From an uncultured Faecalicatena sp. (lineage in GTDB: Bacteria > Bacillota > Clostridia > Lachnospirales > Lachnospiraceae): a stretch of DNA of 64,000 nt. Both the position numbers and the translations under genes were made by a program. The DNA is taken from assembly GCA_948468385.1 (NCBI GenBank), contig CAOKHZ010000016.1, forward strand, positions 40,028 to 104,027, read 5' to 3'. Of the stretch, positions 43,704 to 51,330 are shown piece after piece. Under the pieces are notes generated by a model that saw only the letters and a list, made by a program, of their open reading frames with translations, ran no database searches and was not told the origin of the DNA. Position 1 is the first letter of the stretch. Every line of letters starts with the position of its first letter.

Positions 43704-44569
43704 AGCTGGAAAATGAATCATTGCTTGTGGAAATTGCGGAATTGGGCGCGGAAGTGACCCGCATTTATGACAAGGAGACGGACACGGAAATTCTTTGGGA
43801 GGGAAACCCGACATATTGGAAGCGGCATTCCCCCATACTTTTCCCGAACGTGGGAAAGACGTACCAGAACACGGTTCGGATTGGCGGAAGGCAGTATCCG
43901 ACATCCCAGCATGGGTTTGCGCGTGACAGCGTGTTCGCTTGCCGCGACGCGGACGAGGGAAGCGCGTCGTTCGTGTTGCGTGCATCCGAGGAAAGTAAAA
44001 AGGTGTATCCGTATGAATTTGAACTCACCGTTACGTACCGCCTCTGCAAGAAGGAACTGGAAGTGGAGTGGCAGGTGAGAAGCTTGAGCGGGGAGCGGAT
44101 ATATTTTACCATTGGCGGGCATCCGGCGTTTCGATTTGCCAAGGAGGGGGAGACGAAGGCCGATTATTGCCTGCGATTTCCCGACAAGGAACGGCTTGAT
44201 TATATCTTGCTCGACCCGGCCAGCGGGACGGGGGTTACTGACGTGGCTTACCAGCTTCCGCTTGAAGGGGGGACGTGCCCGCTTGCCGAGGAAATGTTTG
44301 CCCGGGACGCGTTGGTGTTCGACGGCGGCCAGATTGGGGAGGCGTGGCTTTGCCACAAGGACAAAAGTCCTTATGTCGGGATGCGATGCCCAGGATTTGA
44401 AAATTTCGGCATCTGGTCGGTGAAGGACGCGCCGTTCGTCTGTCTGGAGCCTTGGGCGGGACGCTGCGACGACAAGGGATTTGTTGGCGACGTTTCGCAA
44501 AAGCCAGGTATAAACAGCGTGGAAGGCACGGAAGCATTTTCACGTAAATATACAATCGTGGTGGCGTGA
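43700..44569 (+). CDS. Aldose 1-epimerase family protein
   Basis: The 289-residue protein shows the mutarotase pattern of the YeaD/LacX-type group: WEGNPTYWKRHSPILFPNVGK, YPTSQHGFARDSVF with a catalytic His, TIGGHPAFRF with a second His, and WSVKDAPFVCLEPWAGRCD with the catalytic Glu. It interconverts sugar anomers in the cytosol. The ATGA overlap with the foldase gene indicates translational coupling, although no functional link is obvious. Confidence 0.9.
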   Translation: MKLENESLLVEIAELGAEVTRIYDKETDTEILWEGNPTYWKRHSPILFPNVGKTYQNTVRIGGRQYPTSQHGFARDSVFACRDADEGSASFVLRASEESKKVYPYEFELTVTYRLCKKELEVEWQVRSLSGERIYFTIGGHPAFRFAKEGETKADYCLRFPDKERLDYILLDPASGTGVTDVAYQLPLEGGTCPLAEEMFARDALVFDGGQIGEAWLCHKDKSPYVGMRCPGFENFGIWSVKDAPFVCLEPWAGRCDDKGFVGDVSQKPGINSVEGTEAFSRKYTIVVA

Positions 44570-44663
44570 CGATGGCACATGGCTCGGATTACGCCGGGCC
44601 GGAGGCGCGAAAAGAGTCTGAATGACGCGGGGGAAATATGCCCTGCCGCGGGAAGGTGCATGT

Positions 44664-45254
44664 ATGGCAAAGAAAAAGGCGAGAAATACGAGGGGGAAAA
44701 TTGTCAGCGCGGCGTGGGAGCTGTTTTATGAGCAGGGGTACGAGGACACCACGGTGGAAGAAATCATAGAGCTTTCCCAGACCTCGAAAGGTTCCTTTTA
44801 TCACTATTTCGAAGGGAAGGACGCGTTGCTTGGCACGCTGAGCATGTTGTTTGACGAGAAGTACGAGGCTCTTATGGAGGAGCTTGACCCACGGATGTCG
44901 GCCATGGAAAAGTTGCTTTATTTGAACGAGGAATTGTTTGGCATGGTGGAAAACAGCATTTCCATGGAGCTTTTGGCAAGGCTTTTATCCACCCAGCTGG
45001 TGACTAGCGGGGAAAAGCACTTGCTCAACCATAATCGTACATATTATAAATTGTTGCGAAAAATTATCGCGCAGGGGCAGAAGGAGGGACAGCTCTCCAC
45101 GAAATCAAGCGTCAGCGAGATGGTGAAGTTGTATGCCCTCTGCGAGAGGGCGCTGCTTTATGACTGGTGCCTATGCGGCGGCGAGTATTCCCTGCGGGAA
45201 TATAGCAAGCGGGTGATGCCGGGATTCCTGCACGGTTTCCGGGTAGAGGAATGA
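44664..45254 (+). CDS. TetR/AcrR-family regulator
   Basis: The 196-residue protein has the TetR helix-turn-helix (KIVSAAWELFYEQGYEDTTVEEIIELSQTSKGSFYHYFEGKDALLGTL over residues about 10-57) and a helical ligand domain. GGAAGGTG fits ATG 44664; an upstream ATG at 44622 lacks a site. The neighbour that it controls is not clear; the PutP-type symporter at 45515 is a candidate because it lies next in the same direction. Confidence 0.9.
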   Translation: MAKKKARNTRGKIVSAAWELFYEQGYEDTTVEEIIELSQTSKGSFYHYFEGKDALLGTLSMLFDEKYEALMEELDPRMSAMEKLLYLNEELFGMVENSISMELLARLLSTQLVTSGEKHLLNHNRTYYKLLRKIIAQGQKEGQLSTKSSVSEMVKLYALCERALLYDWCLCGGEYSLREYSKRVMPGFLHGFRVEE

Positions 45255-45328
45255 TGGATCGTTACTTTTCACGAGGTGTGGAACCGAGGGATTAAAAAAA
45301 TAATATTTTTTGTACGGGATAAATTATA

Positions 45329-45376
45329 GAAAAGCGTCTGGTAATAAGTGCTGAATTACCAACGCTTTTCTTTTTG
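45329..45376 (+). terminator. Rho-independent terminator after the TetR gene
   Basis: AGAAAAGCGT...GGTAAT pairs with ATTACC-AACGCTTTTCT with one bulge; TTTTT follows. Confidence 0.85.
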
Positions 45377-45421
45377 CTTTAGGGAAGAGAGTACGGTATT
45401 TGTTCTATAATTCGTTCTGTA

Positions 45422-45450
45422 TTGCGGTCTGTAGTTTCGTATGATATAAT
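45422..45450 (+). promoter_or_regulatory. Promoter of the PutP-type symporter gene
   Basis: TTGCGG (45422-45427) and TATAAT (45445-45450) are 17 bp apart. The leader then contains AGTGCTTATAGTAAAG-AAAGG, closely related to the leader of the 33371 kinase. Confidence 0.72.
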
Positions 45451-45514
45451 GCTCATGTTTTGTTTTTGCAGGCAGGGACGAAGTGCTTATAGTAAAGAAA
45501 GGAATGAGAAAGTT

Positions 45515-47044
45515 ATGTTATCACAAGTGGGTATCATCATCGCGATTGTCGCATATCTCGCACTGATGATATATATCGGTTATTATTTTAACAAGAAGGG
45601 CGGCAGTGGTTCTGCCAGTGAGTTTTACCTTGGCGGCAGGAAATTAGGGCCGCTGGTAGCGGCGATGAGCGCGGAGGCTTCCGATATGAGCAGTTGGCTT
45701 CTGATGGGTTTGCCGGGCGTGGCGTACTTAAGCGGGATTGCCGACGCGGGCTGGACGGCGATTGGCTTGGGGGTGGGAACTTATTTTAATTGGCTAATCG
45801 TGGCGAAGCGTCTGCGGCGTTATTCCATCAAGTGTAACGCGATTACGATTCCGGACTTTTTTTCCAAACGTTACCGCGACGAGAAAAATATTTTGATGTG
45901 CATCGCGGCGGTCGTGATTTTGATTTTCTTCATCCCCTACACCGCGTCTGGTTTCAAGGCGATCGGGACGCTGTTTAACAGCTTGTTCGGGGTGGATTAC
46001 CATGTGGCCATGGTCATTGGTGCAATCGTCATCATCGGTTATACGGTTCTGGGCGGCTTTTTGGCAGTGTCCACGACGGACCTGGTGCAGAGCATCGTCA
46101 TGACCATCGCATTGGTAATCATCGTATTTTTCGGGGCGCACATGGCAGGCGGCTGGGGTGCCGTGATGGACAACGCGAAATCGTTAAGCGGTTATCTGTC
46201 CATGACCGCCATGCATGACATGGCGAGCGGGAATTCCACTCCGTATGGATTCATCACCATTCTTTCCACGCTGGCGTGGGGACTTGGGTATTTCGGCATG
46301 CCGCACATTTTACTGCGCTTTATGGCGATGGAGGACGAGGCAAAGATTAAGACCTCCCGCCGTATCGCCAGCGTTTGGGTGGTGATTTCCATGTTCGTGG
46401 CAATCGTGATTGGAATCATCGGGTACGGCGCGTCCGTGGCGGGGGCGATTCCGACGTTCGATAGCAGTTCGGACGCGGAGACGGTCGTGATTTGGTTTGC
46501 CAGACTTTTGTCCCAGAATGGATTTTTGGCGGCGTTGGTGGCTGGAATCGTGTTGGCCGGCATCCTGGCGTGCACGATGTCCACGGCGGATTCCCAACTT
46601 TTGACGGCCGCTTCCGGTGTTTCTCAGAACTTGCTGCAAGACGTGTTCAAGGTGAAAATGGACACGAAGAAATCCATGCGGGCGGCGAGACTGACGGTGC
46701 TGGCCATCGCCTTGGTGGCCGTCGTGCTGGCATGGAATCCGAACAGCTCCGTATTTACCATCGTGTCGTTTGCCTGGGCGGGATTTGGCGCGGCTTTTGG
46801 ACCGGTGATGTTGTTCTCGCTTTTTTGGAAACGCGCCAACCTGGCGGGCGCGTTGGCCGGCATGGTGTCAGGCGGCGTGATGGTGTTCGTCTGGAAGTAC
46901 CTGGTACGGCCGTTGGGAGGCGCATGGGACATTTATGAATTGTTGCCGGCCTTCATCGTGGCTGGCGTGGCGATCGTGGTCGTGTCACTTATTACGGCTC
47001 CGCCGACGAAGGAAGTGTGCGAGGAGTTTGACTCGATAAGGTAA
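45515..47044 (+). CDS. putP: Sodium/proline symporter (PutP type)
   Basis: The 509-residue sodium:solute symporter has thirteen or so hydrophobic segments and the family signatures EFYLGGRKLGPLVAAMSAEASDMSSWLLMGLPG (sodium and substrate site), NAITIPDFFSKRYRD and ACTMSTADSQLLTAASGVSQNLLQDV. These fit PutP and related proline symporters well. AAAGGA lies 11 bases before ATG 45515. It imports proline or a similar amino acid using sodium. Confidence 0.88.
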   Translation: MLSQVGIIIAIVAYLALMIYIGYYFNKKGGSGSASEFYLGGRKLGPLVAAMSAEASDMSSWLLMGLPGVAYLSGIADAGWTAIGLGVGTYFNWLIVAKRLRRYSIKCNAITIPDFFSKRYRDEKNILMCIAAVVILIFFIPYTASGFKAIGTLFNSLFGVDYHVAMVIGAIVIIGYTVLGGFLAVSTTDLVQSIVMTIALVIIVFFGAHMAGGWGAVMDNAKSLSGYLSMTAMHDMASGNSTPYGFITILSTLAWGLGYFGMPHILLRFMAMEDEAKIKTSRRIASVWVVISMFVAIVIGIIGYGASVAGAIPTFDSSSDAETVVIWFARLLSQNGFLAALVAGIVLAGILACTMSTADSQLLTAASGVSQNLLQDVFKVKMDTKKSMRAARLTVLAIALVAVVLAWNPNSSVFTIVSFAWAGFGAAFGPVMLFSLFWKRANLAGALAGMVSGGVMVFVWKYLVRPLGGAWDIYELLPAFIVAGVAIVVVSLITAPPTKEVCEEFDSIR

Positions 47045-47051
47045 AAAAATA

Positions 47052-47117
47052 CAAGAATGCGTTTGGGTGAAGGCAGATAAAATCTGTCGTGAGTATAACT
47101 CAGACGCATTTTTTGCT
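47052..47117 (+). terminator. Rho-independent terminator after the symporter
   Basis: AATGCGTTTGGGT pairs with ACTCAGACGCATT with wobbles and TTTTTT follows, leading into GCTTTATCGGAAAC, a half-copy of the GGAAAC motif seen elsewhere. Confidence 0.78.
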
Positions 47118-47200
47118 TTATCGGAAACGTTGTTCTACTAGTTGACTTTGATTACGGAAATGGGATATACTGTAAGCAGATTCGGGGAGGTGAGTATATC

Positions 47201-48895
47201 GTGGCAAGAAAAACGGGCATTGGACATCAAAATTTTGAAAAAATTAGAGTGCGTGACATTTTTTATGTGGATAAGACGGACTTCATCCGAGAATGGTGGG
47301 AAGCGGAGGATGAAGTGACGATGGTTACTCGTCCGCGGCGTTTTGGAAAGACCTTGAATATGAGCATGTTGGAAGCCTTTTTTTCCGTGGAGTACGCGGG
47401 CAGAGCCGAATTGTTTGAAGGGCTTTCCATATGGAAAAATGAGAAATATAGGGCATTGCAGGGAACATATCCGGTAATTGCCCTTTCGTTTGCCGATATT
47501 AAGGATCAAGAGTATGAGACGGCGCGTGAAAAGATTTGTCAAATATTATCAAATCTTTATTCAAAAAATGAGTTTTTATTGGAATCAGGATGCCTGAACG
47601 AAAAAGAAAAAAAATTTTTTGAAAATGTGACGGCGGAAATGAATGACGCGACCGCAACCATGGCGATTCATCAGTTATCCTTATATTTATCGAGGTATTA
47701 TGAGAAAAATGTAATTATCTTATTGGATGAGTATGATACTCCGATGCAGGAGGCATATGTGAATGGATATTGGGAGCGGTTGCTTTCTTTTATGCGGAGC
47801 ATGTTCAATTCAGCGTTTAAAACGAATCCATATCTGGAGCGGGCACTGATGACGGGAATTACAAGGGTTAGCAAGGAATCCATTTTTTCGGATTTGAATA
47901 ATCCGGAGGTGGTGACTGCCACCTCGAACAAGTATGAGGAGGTCTTTGGATTTACAGAACGAGAAGTATTTGCCGCATTGGAGGAGTTTGGATTATCCAA
48001 TAAAAAGCAAGAGGTAAGGGCCTGGTATGACGGTTTTACATTTGGAAAGCGAAAGGACATTTATAATCCTTGGTCAATTATCAACTATTTAGATAAGAAA
48101 GAGCTTGGTATTTACTGGGCAAATACAAGTTCGAACAGTTTGATCGGGAAGCTGATTAAAGAAGGAAAACCGGAGGTAAAGCGAACATTTGAAACGTTGA
48201 TGCAGGGCGGTACGATAGAAGTCGAGATTGACGAGCAAATTGTGTATAGCCAGTTGACCGTAAAGGAAACTGCGATTTGGAGTTTGATGCTTGCTGGCGG
48301 CTATTTGAAGGTGGTTGAAACAAAATTTATAGAAAAAACAGGGCGTGCCTGCTATGAATTGTCGTTGACAAACAAAGAAGTGCAGGTTATGTTCGAGGAC
48401 ATGGTTCGTGACTGGTTTCATGAAAGTGATTATTACAATGAGTTTATCAGGGCTTTGTTGTTAGGAGATTTGAAAGCGATGAATGTTTACATGAACAAGG
48501 TTTCCTCTGAAGTGTTTAGCTATTTTGACACGGGGAAGAAGCCGTCGGAAGCAGAACCTGAACGCTTCTATCACGGCTTCGTATTGGGATTAATTGCGGA
48601 ATTGTCGGATAAATATACGATTACATCGAATCGTGAGAGCGGGTTCGGCCGGTATGACGTGATGCTGGAGCCAAGGAAGGAAGGGGATGATGGGATCATC
48701 CTGGAGTTTAAGGTTCAGGATGCGGATGACGAGCAGGAGAAGGAATTGGCCGGAACCGTGGAAGCCGCCTTAAAGCAGATTGAAGAAAAAGCCTATGAAA
48801 CCGCGCTGATGGCCAAAGGAGTGCCGAAAGAGAGAATACGAAAGTATGGGTTTGCGTTTTGCGGAAAAAAGGTGTTGATCGGGTCAAGGAAATAG
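47201..48895 (+). CDS. AAA-like ATPase / PD-(D/E)XK nuclease family protein
   Basis: The 564-residue protein is complete. The N-terminal AAA-like domain has Walker A RPRRFGKTLN (Lys/Thr) and Walker B VIILLDEYDTPM. Middle helices contain RVSKESIFSDLNN and WYDGFTFG. The C-terminal nuclease has SNRESGFGRYDVML and GIILEFKV (Asp and ExK). It matches AAA-ATPase_like plus PDDEXK_9. It is a paralog of the gene cut by the window start. GC content is lower than in the neighbours, in keeping with horizontal gain. GTG 47201 has GGGGAGGTG upstream. The function is unproven; defence or selfish roles have been considered for such genes. Confidence 0.9.
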   Translation: MARKTGIGHQNFEKIRVRDIFYVDKTDFIREWWEAEDEVTMVTRPRRFGKTLNMSMLEAFFSVEYAGRAELFEGLSIWKNEKYRALQGTYPVIALSFADIKDQEYETAREKICQILSNLYSKNEFLLESGCLNEKEKKFFENVTAEMNDATATMAIHQLSLYLSRYYEKNVIILLDEYDTPMQEAYVNGYWERLLSFMRSMFNSAFKTNPYLERALMTGITRVSKESIFSDLNNPEVVTATSNKYEEVFGFTEREVFAALEEFGLSNKKQEVRAWYDGFTFGKRKDIYNPWSIINYLDKKELGIYWANTSSNSLIGKLIKEGKPEVKRTFETLMQGGTIEVEIDEQIVYSQLTVKETAIWSLMLAGGYLKVVETKFIEKTGRACYELSLTNKEVQVMFEDMVRDWFHESDYYNEFIRALLLGDLKAMNVYMNKVSSEVFSYFDTGKKPSEAEPERFYHGFVLGLIAELSDKYTITSNRESGFGRYDVMLEPRKEGDDGIILEFKVQDADDEQEKELAGTVEAALKQIEEKAYETALMAKGVPKERIRKYGFAFCGKKVLIGSRK

Positions 48896-48899
48896 AACA

Positions 48900-48932
48900 A
48901 AAAAATTAAAAGAAAAAAATTAAAAGAAAAGA
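48900..48932 (+). repeat. A-rich tandem repeat AAAAAAATTAAAAG
   Basis: The unit AAAAAAATTAAAAG is present twice in a row directly after the AAA/nuclease stop codon. Confidence 0.7.
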
Positions 48933-48976
48933 GAATGCTGCCCCTGGATAATCGGGAGGAGCGTTCTCTTTTTTCC
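48932..48976. terminator. Terminator after the AAA/nuclease gene
   Basis: GAGAATGCTGCCCC pairs with GGGAGGAGCGTTCTC with minor mismatch and TTTTTT follows. A-richness on the 5' side allows use from the opposite strand. Confidence 0.82.
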
Positions 48977-49039
48977 TAAGCGGTATTTGCACATTGCATG
49001 ATGGACGATATGGATAAGGCATAGACGGGGCTGGCGGGA

Positions 49040-49678
49040 TTATAAAAGTCTGGCCTCGTCCAGATAAGTGTATAGGGTTCCTTTGCTGATATTTAATGTG
49101 TCGCACACTTTTTTTCCGGCCTTCGTGATGAGAAAGACGCCCTTTTCGTCCAGATATTTTAAATACTGCAGCTTTTCCTGCTTGTTCATCCGCTCCGGTG
49201 CCTTTCCCACATGAAGCTGTGCCCGGCTCATGATATGTTCCAGAATCTGTCCGATGTCGTTGGACAAAATTTCCGTGTCTTCTTCAGAATCGATGAACTG
49301 GTTGTGGTCGTGCAAATATTTTTCAAATTTTAAAGTATCGGTGATATCCGTGTTAATACAGATGGAGCCGATGGCTTTCCCGTCGTCGTCTCGAATGTAA
49401 AGCGAAGAGGTTCGAAGTATTTTTCCCTCGGGAAGTTGGGTTACATAATTATAGCGGTCCCCGTTGACCGCGACCCCCTTCAGGACTTCAAGGCCGAGAT
49501 TGCTGCCGCAGCCCCCGACCTTTCGGCCGGTAATCTCGCCGTTTCGAATGTCGACAATCGTATGTTCATATTCCTTTGTCAAGTCATGCAGTACGATTTC
49601 GGCAGAATTTCCCATGTGGGATGCCAGCATGTCCAATATCTGTGTAAATAATTCTTTTTCTTCTGAAATATGATTCAT
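49040..49678 (-). CDS. YheO/DauR-type PAS and HTH regulator
   Basis: The 212-residue minus-strand protein has an N-terminal YheO-like PAS domain (AEIVLHDLTKEYEHTIVDIRNGEITGR, SSLYIRDDDGKAIGSICINTDIT) and a C-terminal HTH (YLDEKGVFLITKAGKKVCDTLNISKGTLYTYLDE). DauR-type regulators control amino-acid catabolic operons in other bacteria. It is divergent from the PLP enzyme gene at 49915; the shared gap contains TTTGTCTAA and TTAGACAAA, an inverted pair likely to be the operator. Confidence 0.9.
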   Translation of the reverse strand: MNHISEEKELFTQILDMLASHMGNSAEIVLHDLTKEYEHTIVDIRNGEITGRKVGGCGSNLGLEVLKGVAVNGDRYNYVTQLPEGKILRTSSLYIRDDDGKAIGSICINTDITDTLKFEKYLHDHNQFIDSEEDTEILSNDIGQILEHIMSRAQLHVGKAPERMNKQEKLQYLKYLDEKGVFLITKAGKKVCDTLNISKGTLYTYLDEARLL

Positions 49679-49772
49679 AATTTACCCCCGGTAGTTGAAA
49701 ATATAAAAAGGCGTTGTACGTCCTGCCATCTATGAGTAGTATAACAAAAATGGAACTATATTTCCAATAAAA

Positions 49773-49828
49773 TTTGTCTAAAAAGGAAAAATACTTTTTT
49801 TATAAAAAATAAAAACAAATTAGACAAA
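49773..49828. promoter_or_regulatory. Inverted TTTGTCTAA / TTAGACAAA pair in the divergent intergenic region
   Basis: TTTGTCTAA (49773-49781) and its complement TTAGACAAA (49820-49828) are 47 bp apart centre to centre, between the promoters of the regulator and of the PLP-enzyme operon. A shorter TGGAA...TTCCA sits at 49751-49766. Confidence 0.55.
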
Positions 49829-49833
49829 AAGTA

Positions 49834-49862
49834 TTGCAAAAGAAAAAAGAGCGTGATATGAT
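49834..49862 (+). promoter_or_regulatory. Promoter of the threonine-synthase-like operon
   Basis: TTGCAA (49834-49839) and TATGAT (49857-49862) are 17 bp apart; the candidate operator half-site at 49820 lies just upstream of the -35 box. Confidence 0.72.
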
Positions 49863-49914
49863 AAGAATACGATAAATGGCCGTTTATAAAATGAAAAAGA
49901 AAAGGAGGGATTTT

Positions 49915-51225
49915 GTGAGAAAACGATATTTGACGTGCGTGGACTGCCATGAGAAGCATTTTGACGTGGATTTAGCGTCTCTTGCGAAAGCGTCGGCAGT
50001 GCGTCCGTTATTGTACGAATGCCCGTGCTGTGGCGGAATCCTGCAGGTCGGGTATGAAGAAGATGAAAATCCAGGCACGGATCTGGACAAAAAGTCCGGG
50101 AAGGGTGCGGTATCCGCCGTGTTTTCTGATTTTTGTGACACGGATTTAACCGGCATGTGGAGGTACAAGGCATTTCTCCCAGTTGAAGATAAGAAGAATA
50201 TTGTCACGCTGGGAGAGGGCATGACGGCTCTGGTTCGTGCAGAAAGGATATACCGGGATTTGGGAATTGAAAATTTATATGTAAAGAATGAATTCTCCAA
50301 TCCGACCGCCTCGTTTAAGGACAGGCCGACATCCGTTGGCATTTCGGTTGCAAAGGAATGCGGGGCTGATACCGTGGCAGTGGCCTCGACGGGGAATGCC
50401 GGAGTCGCCGTCGCGGCATATGCGGCAAAGGCGGGGATGAAAAGCATCGTCTGCGCGCCAAAGAATACGGCAAAAGGGAAAATTGCGCAGCTATTGGCCT
50501 ATGGCGCAAACATTTTCTACGTGGACGGGAACTATAGTGATTGCTTTGGGATGGTGAAAGAGGCCTGCGCCGAGTACGGGTATGTGAACTTGACGTCGAC
50601 CTATGTTAATCCATATACCGTGGAGGCGGACAAGACGGTCGCCTACGAGCTTTACGAGCAGTTGGGCGGGAGAGTGCCGGAATGGATTGTCGTGCCGATT
50701 GGAACGGGGCCTTTGCTGAGTGGCGTGTGGAGGGGTTATCAGGAATTAAAGGCACTCGGCTTTATTGACAAGTTGCCGCGCATGGTGGGCGTGCAGGCGG
50801 CAAATTGTTCCCCGATTGCCAAAGCGTTTTATAATCATCAGGAGGTACGTTCGGAGACGGAGACGGAATATACCATCGCGGGCGGAATCGCCGACCAACT
50901 GGTGGGATATGAAAAGGACGGGGAATTTACAATCCGGCAAATCCGCGAATCCGGCGGCGACTGTATTATGCTGACGGAGGAAGAACTGTTTAAGTGCTGG
51001 CATGAACTGTGCTTTAAGGAAGGCGTGTTTTCTGAACCGGCAGGAGCGGCGGCGGTCGGGGCGGTGAGAAAGCTGTGCGCAAATCCGGCGTTTCATAAAG
51101 ACGACGTAATCGTCTCCCTTGTGACGGCGCATGGGTTGAAGTATCCCGATCTGCCAAACCGGTTGGAAAACAAGGCCGTGGTGGTAACGGGCGCGAAGGA
51201 ATTGAGGGTCGAAGCGGGGGAGTGA
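49915..51225 (+). CDS. Threonine-synthase-like PLP enzyme
   Basis: The 436-residue protein is a fold-type II PLP enzyme annotated by similarity as threonine synthase. An N-terminal zinc-ribbon-like piece holds CVDCHEKH and CPCCGG. The PLP Lys lies in NPTASFKDRPTSVG, with the glycine-rich loop GTGPLLSGVWRGY. GTG 49915 follows AAAGGAGGG. No homoserine pathway genes are near, while a DauR-type regulator, an antiporter and RidA are. A beta-elimination or dehydratase role on an amino acid is therefore at least as likely as threonine synthesis. Confidence 0.82.
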   Translation: MRKRYLTCVDCHEKHFDVDLASLAKASAVRPLLYECPCCGGILQVGYEEDENPGTDLDKKSGKGAVSAVFSDFCDTDLTGMWRYKAFLPVEDKKNIVTLGEGMTALVRAERIYRDLGIENLYVKNEFSNPTASFKDRPTSVGISVAKECGADTVAVASTGNAGVAVAAYAAKAGMKSIVCAPKNTAKGKIAQLLAYGANIFYVDGNYSDCFGMVKEACAEYGYVNLTSTYVNPYTVEADKTVAYELYEQLGGRVPEWIVVPIGTGPLLSGVWRGYQELKALGFIDKLPRMVGVQAANCSPIAKAFYNHQEVRSETETEYTIAGGIADQLVGYEKDGEFTIRQIRESGGDCIMLTEEELFKCWHELCFKEGVFSEPAGAAAVGAVRKLCANPAFHKDDVIVSLVTAHGLKYPDLPNRLENKAVVVTGAKELRVEAGE

Positions 51226-51293
51226 CAAGTTTGGAGAATGGAAAGTAACGTGCTGCAAGGTACGAAGGAATGGAGAATCTAAAAAAGGAGGAC

Positions 51294-51323
51294 ATGGCCG
51301 TCCGCGATGGCGCGTGGTGGTAA
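51294..51323 (+). CDS. Candidate 9-codon leader peptide MAVRDGAWW
   Basis: AAAAAAGGAGG (51281-51291) is the best ribosome-binding site in the region and points at ATG 51294, which opens only nine codons (ending in two Trp) before TAA 51321-51323. The transporter start at 51331 lies seven bases after that stop, so reinitiation is plausible. Confidence 0.35.
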   Translation: MAVRDGAWW

Positions 51324-51330
51324 GGCGTGA

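Noticed and set aside
47201-48895. AAA-like/PD-(D/E)XK gene as a transposase
   Set aside because: It has Walker motifs and a nuclease domain but no terminal inverted repeats or target-site duplications were seen around it.
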